Positions 54,622 to 62,513 of a DNA stretch of 64,000 nucleotides are shown here, in pieces. The notes beneath the pieces were generated by a model, which saw only the letters and a list, made by a program, of their open reading frames with translations, was not told the origin of the DNA and made no database searches. Location of the stretch: NCBI GenBank assembly GCA_965216955.1, contig CBDCGV010000018.1, positions 248,001-312,000 of the forward strand, in the 5' to 3' direction. The first letter of the stretch is position 1; the number at the start of each line of letters is the position of its first letter. A program made the position numbers and the translations under genes. This DNA comes from CBDCGV01 sp965216955. GTDB lineage: Bacteria; Bacteroidota; Bacteroidia; Chitinophagales; JADIYW01.

Positions 54622-55500
54622 ATGAAAGATTTATTAAGGCTATTCTTATTCATAACCATTATCTCATCTTGTAAAAGCAATCATACTGAAAAGAAAACAG
54701 CCATTCAAGACAATCTAGACAATGAGAAAATCTATACTAAATCAAGTCAGTTAGAAAACACTTATGAAAACTTCAACTCTCCCAAAGCAATTAATCATAT
54801 TGCAAAAATTGAAAATGAATACTTCAATAATTACGAACATGGACTTAGCAAATACTATGGAACTGAATGGAAGAGTTCAGCAATAAATGAATTCAACTAT
54901 GGAGATACTATCTCTGTATTCAACAAATATAAAAACGAGTTAGTGAATAAAAATATAACTCCAGACAGCATGCATTGCACAATATATGCAATCGAAGCTC
55001 TTAAAGCTGGAATGGACTCTAGCTTTTACAAATTAGATGAATTTCATAGACAAATCTGGAATGAAAGAGAATATGCAGGATGGAGTGTAGCACATATTTT
55101 AACAAAACACTTCAATTGGAAAGCATATCTTATACTATCCAAAGATTCCCATGAATATGAAAAATGCCTAAATTCATACAATACTAGAAAGGAATACTCT
55201 GTTTGGAAACAACCAAACATTAAAATTGAACAATTACTTGACTTTGAAAATGAAAAAACAAAAATTGATAGTCTGTTATCTCTGAATGAATTTGGATGGG
55301 GGTTTAGCGATCAGGGTTGGCACACTTGGATAACAAGATTTAATGTACTTAAAGAATGTAATTGGATTGGTGTCCCTTCTAAAAATATAGATTCAAATAT
55401 TTTATTCAAGTCTACAAAATTTACAGACTATTATGATTACGGATCACATATTGTTGTTTTTCCACCAAAGAAAAAACAAACTACCGCTAACAGCGGCTAA
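54622..55500 (+). CDS. putative lipoprotein of unknown function (cassette c4)
   Basis: 292 residues. The N terminus LLRLFLFITIISSCKSN has a lipobox with Cys17, so it should be lipid anchored in the envelope. The rest is soluble, aromatic-rich and without a motif I recognise. The last codons (T-T-A-N-S-G-stop) lie inside site E, so the attC-like sequence encodes the C terminus. Unusual for a defence gene; possibly an envelope-modifying or inhibitor protein. Confidence 0.6.
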   Translation: MKDLLRLFLFITIISSCKSNHTEKKTAIQDNLDNEKIYTKSSQLENTYENFNSPKAINHIAKIENEYFNNYEHGLSKYYGTEWKSSAINEFNYGDTISVFNKYKNELVNKNITPDSMHCTIYAIEALKAGMDSSFYKLDEFHRQIWNEREYAGWSVAHILTKHFNWKAYLILSKDSHEYEKCLNSYNTRKEYSVWKQPNIKIEQLLDFENEKTKIDSLLSLNEFGWGFSDQGWHTWITRFNVLKECNWIGVPSKNIDSNILFKSTKFTDYYDYGSHIVVFPPKKKQTTANSG

Positions 55501-55620
55501 AAAGCACGCCTCACTCCTGTGTACCATGAAAAATATTGTTTAAATTAAAGCAAAAAGTATCTGGAAAGCAAAATCTTATAAAGTCGGCGCGACTTTGTAA
55601 GCCTCGGACCGTTGTAGCAC
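55485..55620 (+). repeat. attC-like site E
   Basis: R'' CGCTAAC (55485-55491), spacer AGC, L'' GGCTAA (55495-55500), central hairpin AAAGTCG (55580-55586) with CGACTTT (55590-55596), L' TAAGCC (55598-55603), a 7-nt spacer, R' GTTGTAGCAC (55611-55620). R'' complements the c4 start GTTAGCG. It belongs to the longer GGCTA class (about 136 bp). Confidence 0.7.
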
Positions 55621-55637
55621 ATTAAGGAAGATAAAAA

Positions 55638-56093
55638 TTGAAAAACCTAATTAACATAATTGACGGAATAACAAAGTATGGGTTGAGAACTGACTTGGAA
55701 ATAGAGGATAAAGAAAGTGACTTAGAACGTCACCTTGTAGAACTTTATTCTCAATCTTTCAAAATCGAATATGAATTTGATGACTCTGATTATCCAGAGT
55801 TTAATAAAGAGCTATTTCCTAATGTAGCCAAAAATATTCTTCAAAATTTTCCAGATTTTGGTTTTTATCATACAATTTTGAATATTAATGAAGTTTCAGA
55901 GAAAGCAGAAGCTGGATTAGGTGATGCAACTGACGACCTATCTGATATAATTTATGATATTCTTCAAATTAAATGGAGAATAGAGAATAATAGTGAGGCT
56001 GACGGACTCTGGTATTTTGAACTTACATTCAACACTCACACCCAGCAACACCTAATTGACCTTTTGAACTTTATGAAATCAAAAAATGGGTAG
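55638..56093 (+). CDS. unknown protein, first gene of cassette c5
   Basis: 151 residues, acidic, soluble, start codon TTG 27 bp after the site E core. It contains GYHTILN-like text (DFGFYHTILNINEVSEKAE) and LGDATDDLSDIIYDIL near residue 100. The pattern resembles small helper or immunity-type proteins, but I do not recognise a family. It overlaps the next gene by 8 bp, so the two are almost certainly a functional pair. Confidence 0.6.
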   Translation: MKNLINIIDGITKYGLRTDLEIEDKESDLERHLVELYSQSFKIEYEFDDSDYPEFNKELFPNVAKNILQNFPDFGFYHTILNINEVSEKAEAGLGDATDDLSDIIYDILQIKWRIENNSEADGLWYFELTFNTHTQQHLIDLLNFMKSKNG

Positions 56094-56508
56094 CCTAAAA
56101 AAAGAACATAGAATAATATTGGACGCCATTAAGACAGCTTTAATCCAAAATCCCAATCTCAGATTCGGACAAGTTCTTTTTAATCTAGGAATTAATCAAT
56201 TTATGACCCCTGAAAATCCTAGTGAAACCAATTATAAAATTAGAGATATTCACGGAGACAAAGACTCTGAAATAGTTGAACGAATTAAGAAACAAAAAGA
56301 ATGGATAGAGTTTGAACAAAGAATAACAAAGACACTTGAAAAATCGGAATTATCTGGACTAAATGGAATGACCGTAAATGAGCGTCTTTTTGAATCAGGT
56401 TTAATGAGTGAATTTGATAAATATAAAAAAGTAAATAAAAGGTTCGCTCGATTTATACTTGAGATACTCAAGGTTGATCGTGCCTCTATTGATAAAATAT
56501 TAAAATAA
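56086..56508 (+). CDS. unknown protein, second gene of cassette c5
   Basis: 140 residues, charged and mostly helical. The N-terminal part (IQNPNLRFGQVLFNLGINQF) is reminiscent of small DUF1040-like proteins. The C-terminal part has LNGMTVNERLFESGLMSEFD, a phrase seen in short cassette-borne or immunity-like proteins. No catalytic motif. Overlaps the preceding gene by 8 bp. Confidence 0.6.
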   Translation: MGSLKKEHRIILDAIKTALIQNPNLRFGQVLFNLGINQFMTPENPSETNYKIRDIHGDKDSEIVERIKKQKEWIEFEQRITKTLEKSELSGLNGMTVNERLFESGLMSEFDKYKKVNKRFARFILEILKVDRASIDKILK

Positions 56509-56513
56509 TAAAC

Positions 56514-56589
56514 GTGCTACAACACAGTATCAAAAAGCATTAACTTGGCGAAGCCAAGCAACGCTTTTTATACTAAACCGTTGGCTTCC
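56514..56589 (+). repeat. attC-like site F
   Basis: R'' GTGCTACAAC (56514-56523), spacer ACA, L'' GTATCAAAAAGC (56527-56538), stem CTTGGC/GCCAAG (56544-56549/56553-56558), L' GCTTTTTATAC (56563-56573), spacer TAAACC, R' GTTGGCTTCC (56580-56589). R'' is a perfect 10-base complement of the c5 start. L'' differs from L' by a single extra C. Confidence 0.85.
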
Positions 56590-56649
56590 ATTTACCAGAT
56601 TAGCACGTCCAAAATTTCTTAAGGACTAATTGGTTCCTATTCTGATCTT

Positions 56650-56742
56650 ATGATAAAGACAGGAAATAAAGCCAAAACTTGTAAATTAGAAGAAAAATTA
56701 CTACCGATAATCAGCGAGTTGGTTGATATTAGTCAGAATTAA
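56650..56742 (+). CDS. possible 30-codon leader ORF in cassette c6
   Basis: An ATG-to-TAA frame of 30 codons (MIKTGNKAKTCKLEEKLLPI at the start) stands alone in the 167-bp leader between the site F core and the aldo/keto reductase gene. The composition looks protein-like and helical. It ends 14 bp before the reductase start. It may be a small peptide, the eroded end of an older gene, or chance. Confidence 0.25.
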   Translation: MIKTGNKAKTCKLEEKLLPIISELVDISQN

Positions 56743-56756
56743 ACTAATAAAGCGAA

Positions 56757-57668
56757 ATGGAATATAATAAATTAGGAAGAACAGGTTTGGATTGTTCTAA
56801 AATAGGATTTGGTACCTGGCAAATTGGTGGAGGGAGATGGAAAAGCATAACAGATTCAAATGCTGTCAGATTATTGCAATCTGCTAAATCAAATGGAATA
56901 AATATATTTGATGTTGCCCTAGTATATGGTCAATATTGCAGTTCCGGCCATGAACTACATAGTAAATCTCTTGAACTTCTTTCAAAAGCATTTAAGGGGA
57001 AGGCTAGATCTGAAGTAATTGTCAACTTAAAAGTAGGTCAAGTAGATGAATATAGCCATAGATCAAACTACTCACCCAAGAATATAGTGTTACAAGTTGA
57101 AAAGGCACTTAAAAAATTGGACACAGACTATATTGACATTTGTTTAATACACGCTCCAAGTATAAAAGAAATAGAAAATGAAATTGCTATTACAATTTTA
57201 AAAACACTTCAAGCCTCCGGAAAAATAAAATTTATCGGATATAGTATTGAAGCCGAGCCAAACCATGCTAAAGAAATAATAAAGCAAAACATCGATGTTA
57301 TAATGTTACAATTCAATCTATTTGATACAGAGTGTATTGACATTTTTCCTATTGCAGAGAAGAATGGTATTGGGATTCTTTCAGGAGGACCATTTAAAAG
57401 AGGATATCTAACGGGAAAGTTTAATTCAATTAATGATTTACCAATTGAAGACAATTATTGGAAATGGAATATTAATTATTCTCCAGAAAAGGTAATATCA
57501 ATTCTTGATAGAGTAAAAGATCTTAAAAAGAAGTTTGGCGGGGAACTAAACTTAAGGAAAGAAGTGCTCAACTTTGTTCATAAGAAGAACCCCAATGGGA
57601 GCATTATTGTTGGATTTAGAGAGCATCACGAAGTATCAGAAAACATTAATTTACTTAATTTAAAATAA
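56757..57668 (+). CDS. aldo/keto reductase family protein (cassette c6)
   Basis: 303 residues of an aldo/keto reductase TIM barrel. The catalytic tetrad is visible as Asp52 and Tyr57 (FDVALVYG), Lys92 (VNLKVGQ) and His132 (LIHAPS). LGRTGLDCSKIGFGTWQIGG is the usual N terminus. It should reduce carbonyls with NAD(P)H, though it could instead serve as a nucleotide-binding sensor. It is first of five genes in one cassette; 7 bp separate it from the kinase gene. An oxidoreductase beside SIR2 and HAM1 genes suggests a role in NAD(P) or nucleotide chemistry (inference). Confidence 0.85.
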   Translation: MEYNKLGRTGLDCSKIGFGTWQIGGGRWKSITDSNAVRLLQSAKSNGINIFDVALVYGQYCSSGHELHSKSLELLSKAFKGKARSEVIVNLKVGQVDEYSHRSNYSPKNIVLQVEKALKKLDTDYIDICLIHAPSIKEIENEIAITILKTLQASGKIKFIGYSIEAEPNHAKEIIKQNIDVIMLQFNLFDTECIDIFPIAEKNGIGILSGGPFKRGYLTGKFNSINDLPIEDNYWKWNINYSPEKVISILDRVKDLKKKFGGELNLRKEVLNFVHKKNPNGSIIVGFREHHEVSENINLLNLK

Positions 57669-57675
57669 CATTTGC

Positions 57676-58221
57676 ATGAACGTTATTTGTTTAGTTGGTC
57701 CGAGCGCTGCGGGAAAATCTACAGCACTGCAAACTCTTTCGATTGAGTATACCACATTAAAAGAAAAGTATATGGAATTGAATGTTTTCCATCTAGACAA
57801 TCGCTTTATGGTTTCAAAGTGGAAATACATAGATTATTGGTTTAGTTGTATTCTTCAAGCAAACAAAGATGGAAAAAGACTAATAATTACGGATAGATGT
57901 CCATTTGACACTTGTGCATATGTGTCAAATGGACAAAGCTCTTTATTCAATTGTCTCAAGCGATCATTTCAAGAGCTCGAAGAGCTTGGGATATATACAA
58001 AGTTTATTCTTGTTACTGCTGAATTTAATATTTTAGAGAATAGAATTAGAGAAAGAATAGAAAAAGATCCAAATAGAATTAATTACAATGAACTTGATAA
58101 ATCACACAATCGAAAAGCCTATAATTTTTTTTTACAAAAAAAAGATCTTTGGAACAACATTATAGATACAAGCAATATTCAACCTAATGATGTTGTTCGA
58201 TTAATTAAAAAAGAGATATGA
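57676..58221 (+). CDS. P-loop nucleoside/nucleotide kinase-like protein (cassette c6)
   Basis: 181 residues. Walker A is GPSAAGKST at about residues 8-16. A DR motif follows in LIITDRCPFDTCAY (Asp73-Arg74), as in thymidylate or deoxynucleotide kinases. A LID-like arginine pair is in ENRIRERIEKDPNR. This is consistent with a small (deoxy)nucleoside or nucleoside-monophosphate kinase; the substrate is not determined. It overlaps the SIR2-like gene by 4 bp (ATGA), so they are translationally coupled. Confidence 0.78.
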   Translation: MNVICLVGPSAAGKSTALQTLSIEYTTLKEKYMELNVFHLDNRFMVSKWKYIDYWFSCILQANKDGKRLIITDRCPFDTCAYVSNGQSSLFNCLKRSFQELEELGIYTKFILVTAEFNILENRIRERIEKDPNRINYNELDKSHNRKAYNFFLQKKDLWNNIIDTSNIQPNDVVRLIKKEI

Positions 58222-59042
58222 AAATGCCATTACCGATTCACTTGATTAATGCGGCTAAAAATCAAAAGTTGATTCCATTTATTGGTGCAGGCTTCTCGGT
58301 AACTTTAAAGTTACCTTCATGGTCTTCATTAATCAGTGAAATAGCAACAGAACTTGGTTTTGATCCCGAGATTTTAAATTCTTATGGAGACTATGTTCAA
58401 ATTGCAGAATATATGTACATTCAAAATAATGGAATTGGAAAATTTCAAAGTAAGCTTGATAGAAGCTTTAATAATTCAGCCATAGATATCTCGAAATCTC
58501 AAGCACACATGCTTCTGACAGAATTAAAAGCTAGGAAAATTTATACGACAAATTGGGACCATTGGATAGAAGAAGCTTTTAGCTATAAAAAAATGCCTTA
58601 TGAAAAAATTGTTGAAGTTGATGATCTTGCTAATTCTAATCCAGATTCGACTCACATAATAAAATTTCATGGCGACCTGACCACAAGAGGTGACGACATA
58701 GTCTTTACAGAGACAAGTTATTTTGATAGACTTTCTTTTGAGTCTCCTCTTGATATATCACTTCGCTCAGATATGTTGAGTAATACATTGATTTTCTTAG
58801 GGTATAGTTTATCAGATTTTAACGTTAGATATATGCTATATAAGTTGGAAAAACTAATTAGCAACCAAGCTACAACTAAAAAAAGACCTCCTATTGCATA
58901 TATAGTTTTAGCTACTCCTAATCCTCTTTTAGAAACTATATTTAAAAATTCTAGAAATATGGAGGTTATATATCTAGATCCTAGAGATAAACAGCAATCT
59001 CTAATCAACTTATTAACTGAAATAGTATCAAATGTTTCATAA
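58218..59042 (+). CDS. SIR2-like NADase-type protein (cassette c6)
   Basis: 274 residues of the SIR2_2-like family. The NAD-binding motif is FIGAGFS (about 21-27), with TTNWD at 110-114, the catalytic histidine His151 in KFHGD, and LGYSLSDFNVRYML closing the fold. Stand-alone SIR2-like domains in defence operons act as NAD+ hydrolases that stop phage growth by depleting NAD+. Here it overlaps the kinase gene by 4 bp and the HAM1-like gene by 1 bp. The SIR2-HAM1 pairing is that of KomC and KomB in the Kongming system. Confidence 0.82.
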   Translation: MKMPLPIHLINAAKNQKLIPFIGAGFSVTLKLPSWSSLISEIATELGFDPEILNSYGDYVQIAEYMYIQNNGIGKFQSKLDRSFNNSAIDISKSQAHMLLTELKARKIYTTNWDHWIEEAFSYKKMPYEKIVEVDDLANSNPDSTHIIKFHGDLTTRGDDIVFTETSYFDRLSFESPLDISLRSDMLSNTLIFLGYSLSDFNVRYMLYKLEKLISNQATTKKRPPIAYIVLATPNPLLETIFKNSRNMEVIYLDPRDKQQSLINLLTEIVSNVS

Positions 59043-59584
59043 TGAAAGAGATTACTTTAGTTACAAGCAACAAGTTTAAAACTCAGGAAATAACTGAAAT
59101 AGCAAAGAAATTTAGTATTAATATTATCGAGTACAACATTAAAATAGAAGAATTACAAACTAGTAATAGACAAGCATTGGTTAGGAATAAGGTTATTAAG
59201 GCTTTTAAAAAAATTAAGCTTCCGGTAATTGTAGATCATGCCTCATTAGAAATAGACTCCTTGAATGGGATGCCAGGTCCATTAACCCAAATGTTCTGGG
59301 ACAAATTAAAAGGTGGCTTATGTACAATTGCACACTCTCTCGGATCACCAACAGCGAGAGCAATCTGTACCGTAGGATACTGTAATGGCAAGAATATATT
59401 TATTGAGGAAGCAAAAGTGAAGGGAAAAATTTCAAGCTCGCCAAAAGGTTCTAGAAAATTTCAATGGGATACAATATTTATTCCTGAAGGTCAAACTAAG
59501 ACATATGCAGAAATGTTAATACCTGAAAAAAATCTTATTTCGCAAAGACAAATAGCTTTCAGTAATTTATTTAAAACTGTTTAA
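59042..59584 (+). CDS. HAM1/ITPA-like noncanonical purine NTP pyrophosphatase (cassette c6)
   Basis: 180 residues of the HAM1/ITPA family. TSNKFK (8-13) corresponds to the phosphate loop. Glu36/37 are candidate metal ligands. Asp65 in VDHASLEIDSLNGMPGP fits the conserved acidic position. Phe140-Trp142-Asp143, TYAEM (154-158) and EKN (162-164) match the ITPA nucleotide pocket. The usual Ser-His-Arg near the end is Ser167-Gln168-Arg169, a change at a base-recognition position. It may hydrolyse or only bind (d)ITP/XTP. Overlaps both neighbours by a single base (TAATG). Confidence 0.83.
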   Translation: MKEITLVTSNKFKTQEITEIAKKFSINIIEYNIKIEELQTSNRQALVRNKVIKAFKKIKLPVIVDHASLEIDSLNGMPGPLTQMFWDKLKGGLCTIAHSLGSPTARAICTVGYCNGKNIFIEEAKVKGKISSSPKGSRKFQWDTIFIPEGQTKTYAEMLIPEKNLISQRQIAFSNLFKTV

Positions 59585-60642
59585 TGGACGCTTGGAAATA
59601 TTTAGAGGATTATGAATCAAATAGCTATATAGATGTAGAAGCATGCAGAAAATTATTATTTGAAACGAACGAAGTTTCTCAAATAAAGGATTATCTAGAT
59701 CAAATTTTAAGAACCCTAAAATCTGGTAATGTTGAGATAATTAAAGAAGCTAAAAGCATTGCATTGCCTCTTTCGTATAGATTATCAATTGACGATACTT
59801 CCAATAATTACAGAATATCTTCTAAAATAAATTCAGAAATTTTCAAACTAGAAAACCCTGAACTTTCAAAATGTATTTCTGATGAAATAAAGCATTTAAT
59901 ATTTAAAACTTTGAAGATTAGATATGATGGACTCCGTATTCTAGAAAAACAAATTGACCTCGATCTAAAAAGGTTTGCGAAAGAATTAGATGATGATTGG
60001 TATATATATGGTCGTGTCAAAGAACTATTTTCAATCTATCTTAAACTTTATAAGTTTAAAAAGAATAAAAAAAAACCGAAGAAAAAGACTGATAAAATAA
60101 AGCATGGTATTTCTAACACATTAAGAAAGTTTGAAAAAAATGTTCATTATAGACTTAATAGTATTGAAAAAAAACTCCACGATTACGAAACAGAGTATTT
60201 TATCTGGATAATCCCAGATTTAATTGCGGTAACTTTCCAACAATCAATTAAATCAAATCATACTAGAAATTTGGGAAGTCTAAAATCAAAGTACAAAAGC
60301 ATAAATAATAGGTTAATTGAAGAGTGTCCCTTTGAAATATTTTATGGCCCATCATATTCTACCAAATGGCACATAAACAGATTAGTTACATATGGACTGT
60401 GGAATTTTAAGAACTATCAAATCCCTATGGAACTATTCATTAGAACCGACTTCGATTATTTCATTGGGTATGCTAACTATTGGCGTTATAAGGGGATAAA
60501 TTTATTTGCGGGTTCACACACAGATAAAACAGACAAGAACAAAAAAGATCTGATTAAAAGGATATATATGTGTGTGAGTTTTTCAGAAGTTCAAGAAATG
60601 CTATACAAAGAAATAAAAACCGGACAACTAGAATTATTTTAA
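59584..60642 (+). CDS. unknown protein, last gene of cassette c6
   Basis: 352 residues, no signal peptide or membrane helix. The middle (about 155-205) is very lysine-rich and helical. The C-terminal third is aromatic-rich (IFYGPSYSTKWHINRLVTYG). I see no HxH or deaminase-type zinc motif, no nuclease motif and no P-loop, and do not recognise the family. It overlaps the HAM1-like gene by one base, so it is part of the same functional unit. It may be the phage sensor, a nucleotide-modifying enzyme of unknown fold, or a structural subunit. Confidence 0.65.
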   Translation: MDAWKYLEDYESNSYIDVEACRKLLFETNEVSQIKDYLDQILRTLKSGNVEIIKEAKSIALPLSYRLSIDDTSNNYRISSKINSEIFKLENPELSKCISDEIKHLIFKTLKIRYDGLRILEKQIDLDLKRFAKELDDDWYIYGRVKELFSIYLKLYKFKKNKKKPKKKTDKIKHGISNTLRKFEKNVHYRLNSIEKKLHDYETEYFIWIIPDLIAVTFQQSIKSNHTRNLGSLKSKYKSINNRLIEECPFEIFYGPSYSTKWHINRLVTYGLWNFKNYQIPMELFIRTDFDYFIGYANYWRYKGINLFAGSHTDKTDKNKKDLIKRIYMCVSFSEVQEMLYKEIKTGQLELF

Positions 60643-60650
60643 AAAATAAC

Positions 60651-60726
60651 GTAAGCCAACACAGTATAAAAAATCATTATCTTGGCAAAGCCAAGTAACG
60701 CTTTTTATACTAAACCGTTGGCGGTA
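60651..60726 (+). repeat. attC-like site G
   Basis: R'' GTAAGCCAAC (60651-60660), spacer ACA, L'' GTATAAAAAATC (60664-60675), stem CTTGGC/GCCAAG (60681-60695), L' GCTTTTTATAC (60700-60710), spacer TAAACC, R' GTTGGCGGTA (60717-60726). The AAGCCAAC part of R'' complements the c6 start GTTGGCTT, confirming a 4.1-kb cassette. Confidence 0.85.
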
Positions 60727-60734
60727 AGTAAAAA

Positions 60735-61613
60735 ATGAATACTCTCATAATACATAAATCTTATATTTCGGATAACCAAAAAAACAAGGACTTACGTTTT
60801 TTTAATATTGGAATATATTACTCAGGAGTATACAACTTATTGAGGATATCTTGTAAATATGAGACGAAAATAAATTTCTCAAAACTTAGTTCCCCTTTCA
60901 TTACCATTTCTGGAAATTTTCAAGAGAAAATCAAACCATATAGACTAGAATTAAACAATGCGACATTAAAAGAGTTTGACTTTTCTGAGGAAATAAACTG
61001 GAAAAATTTTATTGTTGAAAAACTAATAGAGTATAATATACCAATGTTAACTTCTGAAACGAGTGACTTCTTCTCTTTAGGCTCACTTCTAGAAAGCCAT
61101 TATCTATCATTTGAGTTGTCTAAAAACTACAATACAATTGAGAAAGCAGAATTTGGAAGATTTATGCCTTTACAAAACAAGAAATATGTGAGAAAGGAAA
61201 CTAGTTGGACTAAAGGTGTTTTTGTAAATGACAGAAAAAAAAGCAAAGTAAAATTTATGCAGACTTCTTGGTTTGGAGAAAATAGTGCTAAATACAAGCT
61301 AAAATATTCTAAAAAAAGTAAAATTCATCTTGACAAGTTCCTACAAATTCCTTTGGAAACTGGTTGGATTGAAAAGGATTATTATATTGGGAAAAGTGAA
61401 ATATACAAAGCAAGTGGAAAGCTTATAGGCGACGAACAGGAAGACGTTTTCACTTTAAAAGGAATTGAAGAACAGGACATCCCTTTATTTCAGGATTTGT
61501 TTCTCATTCCCTTAAGAAGAATAATTGGTGACTTTTTAAGTATTATTGGACTGGGTAGAACAAGAATAAATAATGTAGAAAAAATTAAAATACCTACCGC
61601 CAACACAGTATAA
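60735..61613 (+). CDS. unknown protein (cassette c7)
   Basis: 292 residues, soluble, aromatic- and lysine-rich. Segments such as GRFMPLQNKKYVRKETSWTK and the late LFLIPLRRIIGDFLSIIGLG (a possible amphipathic or membrane-associated helix near residues 255-275) are visible, but no family is recognised. The last codons (I-P-T-A-N-T-V-stop) are within site H. Sole gene of its cassette; ATG 17 bp after the core. Confidence 0.6.
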   Translation: MNTLIIHKSYISDNQKNKDLRFFNIGIYYSGVYNLLRISCKYETKINFSKLSSPFITISGNFQEKIKPYRLELNNATLKEFDFSEEINWKNFIVEKLIEYNIPMLTSETSDFFSLGSLLESHYLSFELSKNYNTIEKAEFGRFMPLQNKKYVRKETSWTKGVFVNDRKKSKVKFMQTSWFGENSAKYKLKYSKKSKIHLDKFLQIPLETGWIEKDYYIGKSEIYKASGKLIGDEQEDVFTLKGIEEQDIPLFQDLFLIPLRRIIGDFLSIIGLGRTRINNVEKIKIPTANTV

Positions 61614-61669
61614 AAATCATTATCTTGGCAAAGCCAAGTAACGCTTTTTATACTAAACCGTTGTACAAC
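61595..61669 (+). repeat. attC-like site H
   Basis: R'' TACCGCCAAC (61595-61604), spacer ACA, L'' GTATAAAAATC (61608-61618), stem CTTGGC/GCCAAG (61624-61638), L' GCTTTTTATAC (61643-61653), spacer TAAACC, R' GTTGTACAAC (61660-61669). R'' is a perfect 10-base complement of the c7 start GTTGGCGGTA. The c7 stop codon falls in L''. Confidence 0.85.
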
Positions 61670-61681
61670 ATTTGACAAAAA

Positions 61682-62509
61682 ATGGAAACTGAAACAATAA
61701 ACTCATTATTACCAGCGACAATTACATTGATTGTCACTTCTCTTTTTGGATTGTTAATTGGAATATTGACAGAAAAATTCAAGAATAGGTTGAGAATTAT
61801 AACCTACGAAATTTATACTCAGAATCTAAAACCAAATTTATCAAAGAATCTTATAGGAAATTTGAAAATATCTCTAAATGAGAGAGAAATTGACTCGTTG
61901 AGAAGTGCGTATGTCGAGTTTGAAAATAAAAACAATATTGACTTAGAAAATATTGCAATAAGATTTAATATCAGTCCAGGAGCAGTTTTTCAAGGAAGTG
62001 AAGGATATGTAAGCAATAGTCTCTCTTGGTTAAATTGGACTGAACAGCATAACGATATCTTCAAAAATGTTCTTTCTGAGTTTAATGCCCTGCCAAATGA
62101 TGAAAATGGGTTAAAGCAAATTCCAGATAATTTACAAAATCGAATTAATTATGTTAATCAAAACCAAGAATATTTAATCCCAGTATTTAACAGAAAAGAT
62201 ACTGCTCATTTTAACTTTTTATTTGAAGACCCATTAGATGGAAGTACAGCTATTTTATATACTTCAATTAATCACAAGTCTGTCAGACTAGAAAGAAAAG
62301 TGGATGAGGATAAAGTAGCCAAGAAAAATTTATGGACAGCAGTTGGAATAGGAACAGCGCTTGTAGTGATTATACTTGCAATACTTTCATACAATTACCC
62401 TGAAAATAAGACATTAATTATTGTATCAGGTGTTGTTGGTTTTTCGTATTCTATTGTTGGCTATTTTATATTGGGAATTTATAAACGAATTAGAAATTAT
62501 TTCAAATAA
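61682..62509 (+). CDS. three-helix membrane protein (cassette c8)
   Basis: 275 residues. One N-terminal transmembrane helix (ATITLIVTSLFGLLIGIL), a soluble region of about 180 residues resembling a beta-sandwich, then two C-terminal helices (TAVGIGTALVVIILAILS and IIVSGVVGFSYSIVGYFILG). No family recognised. Membrane proteins with a soluble sensor region are common effectors in phage-defence arrays, but there is no direct evidence here. ATG 21 bp after the core of site H. Confidence 0.6.
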   Translation: METETINSLLPATITLIVTSLFGLLIGILTEKFKNRLRIITYEIYTQNLKPNLSKNLIGNLKISLNEREIDSLRSAYVEFENKNNIDLENIAIRFNISPGAVFQGSEGYVSNSLSWLNWTEQHNDIFKNVLSEFNALPNDENGLKQIPDNLQNRINYVNQNQEYLIPVFNRKDTAHFNFLFEDPLDGSTAILYTSINHKSVRLERKVDEDKVAKKNLWTAVGIGTALVVIILAILSYNYPENKTLIIVSGVVGFSYSIVGYFILGIYKRIRNYFK

Positions 62510-62513
62510 AAAC

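Noticed and set aside
54477..54674. 65-codon ORF overlapping site D
   Set aside because: It runs straight through the recombination site and into the start of the lipoprotein gene, so it is a fortuitous frame.
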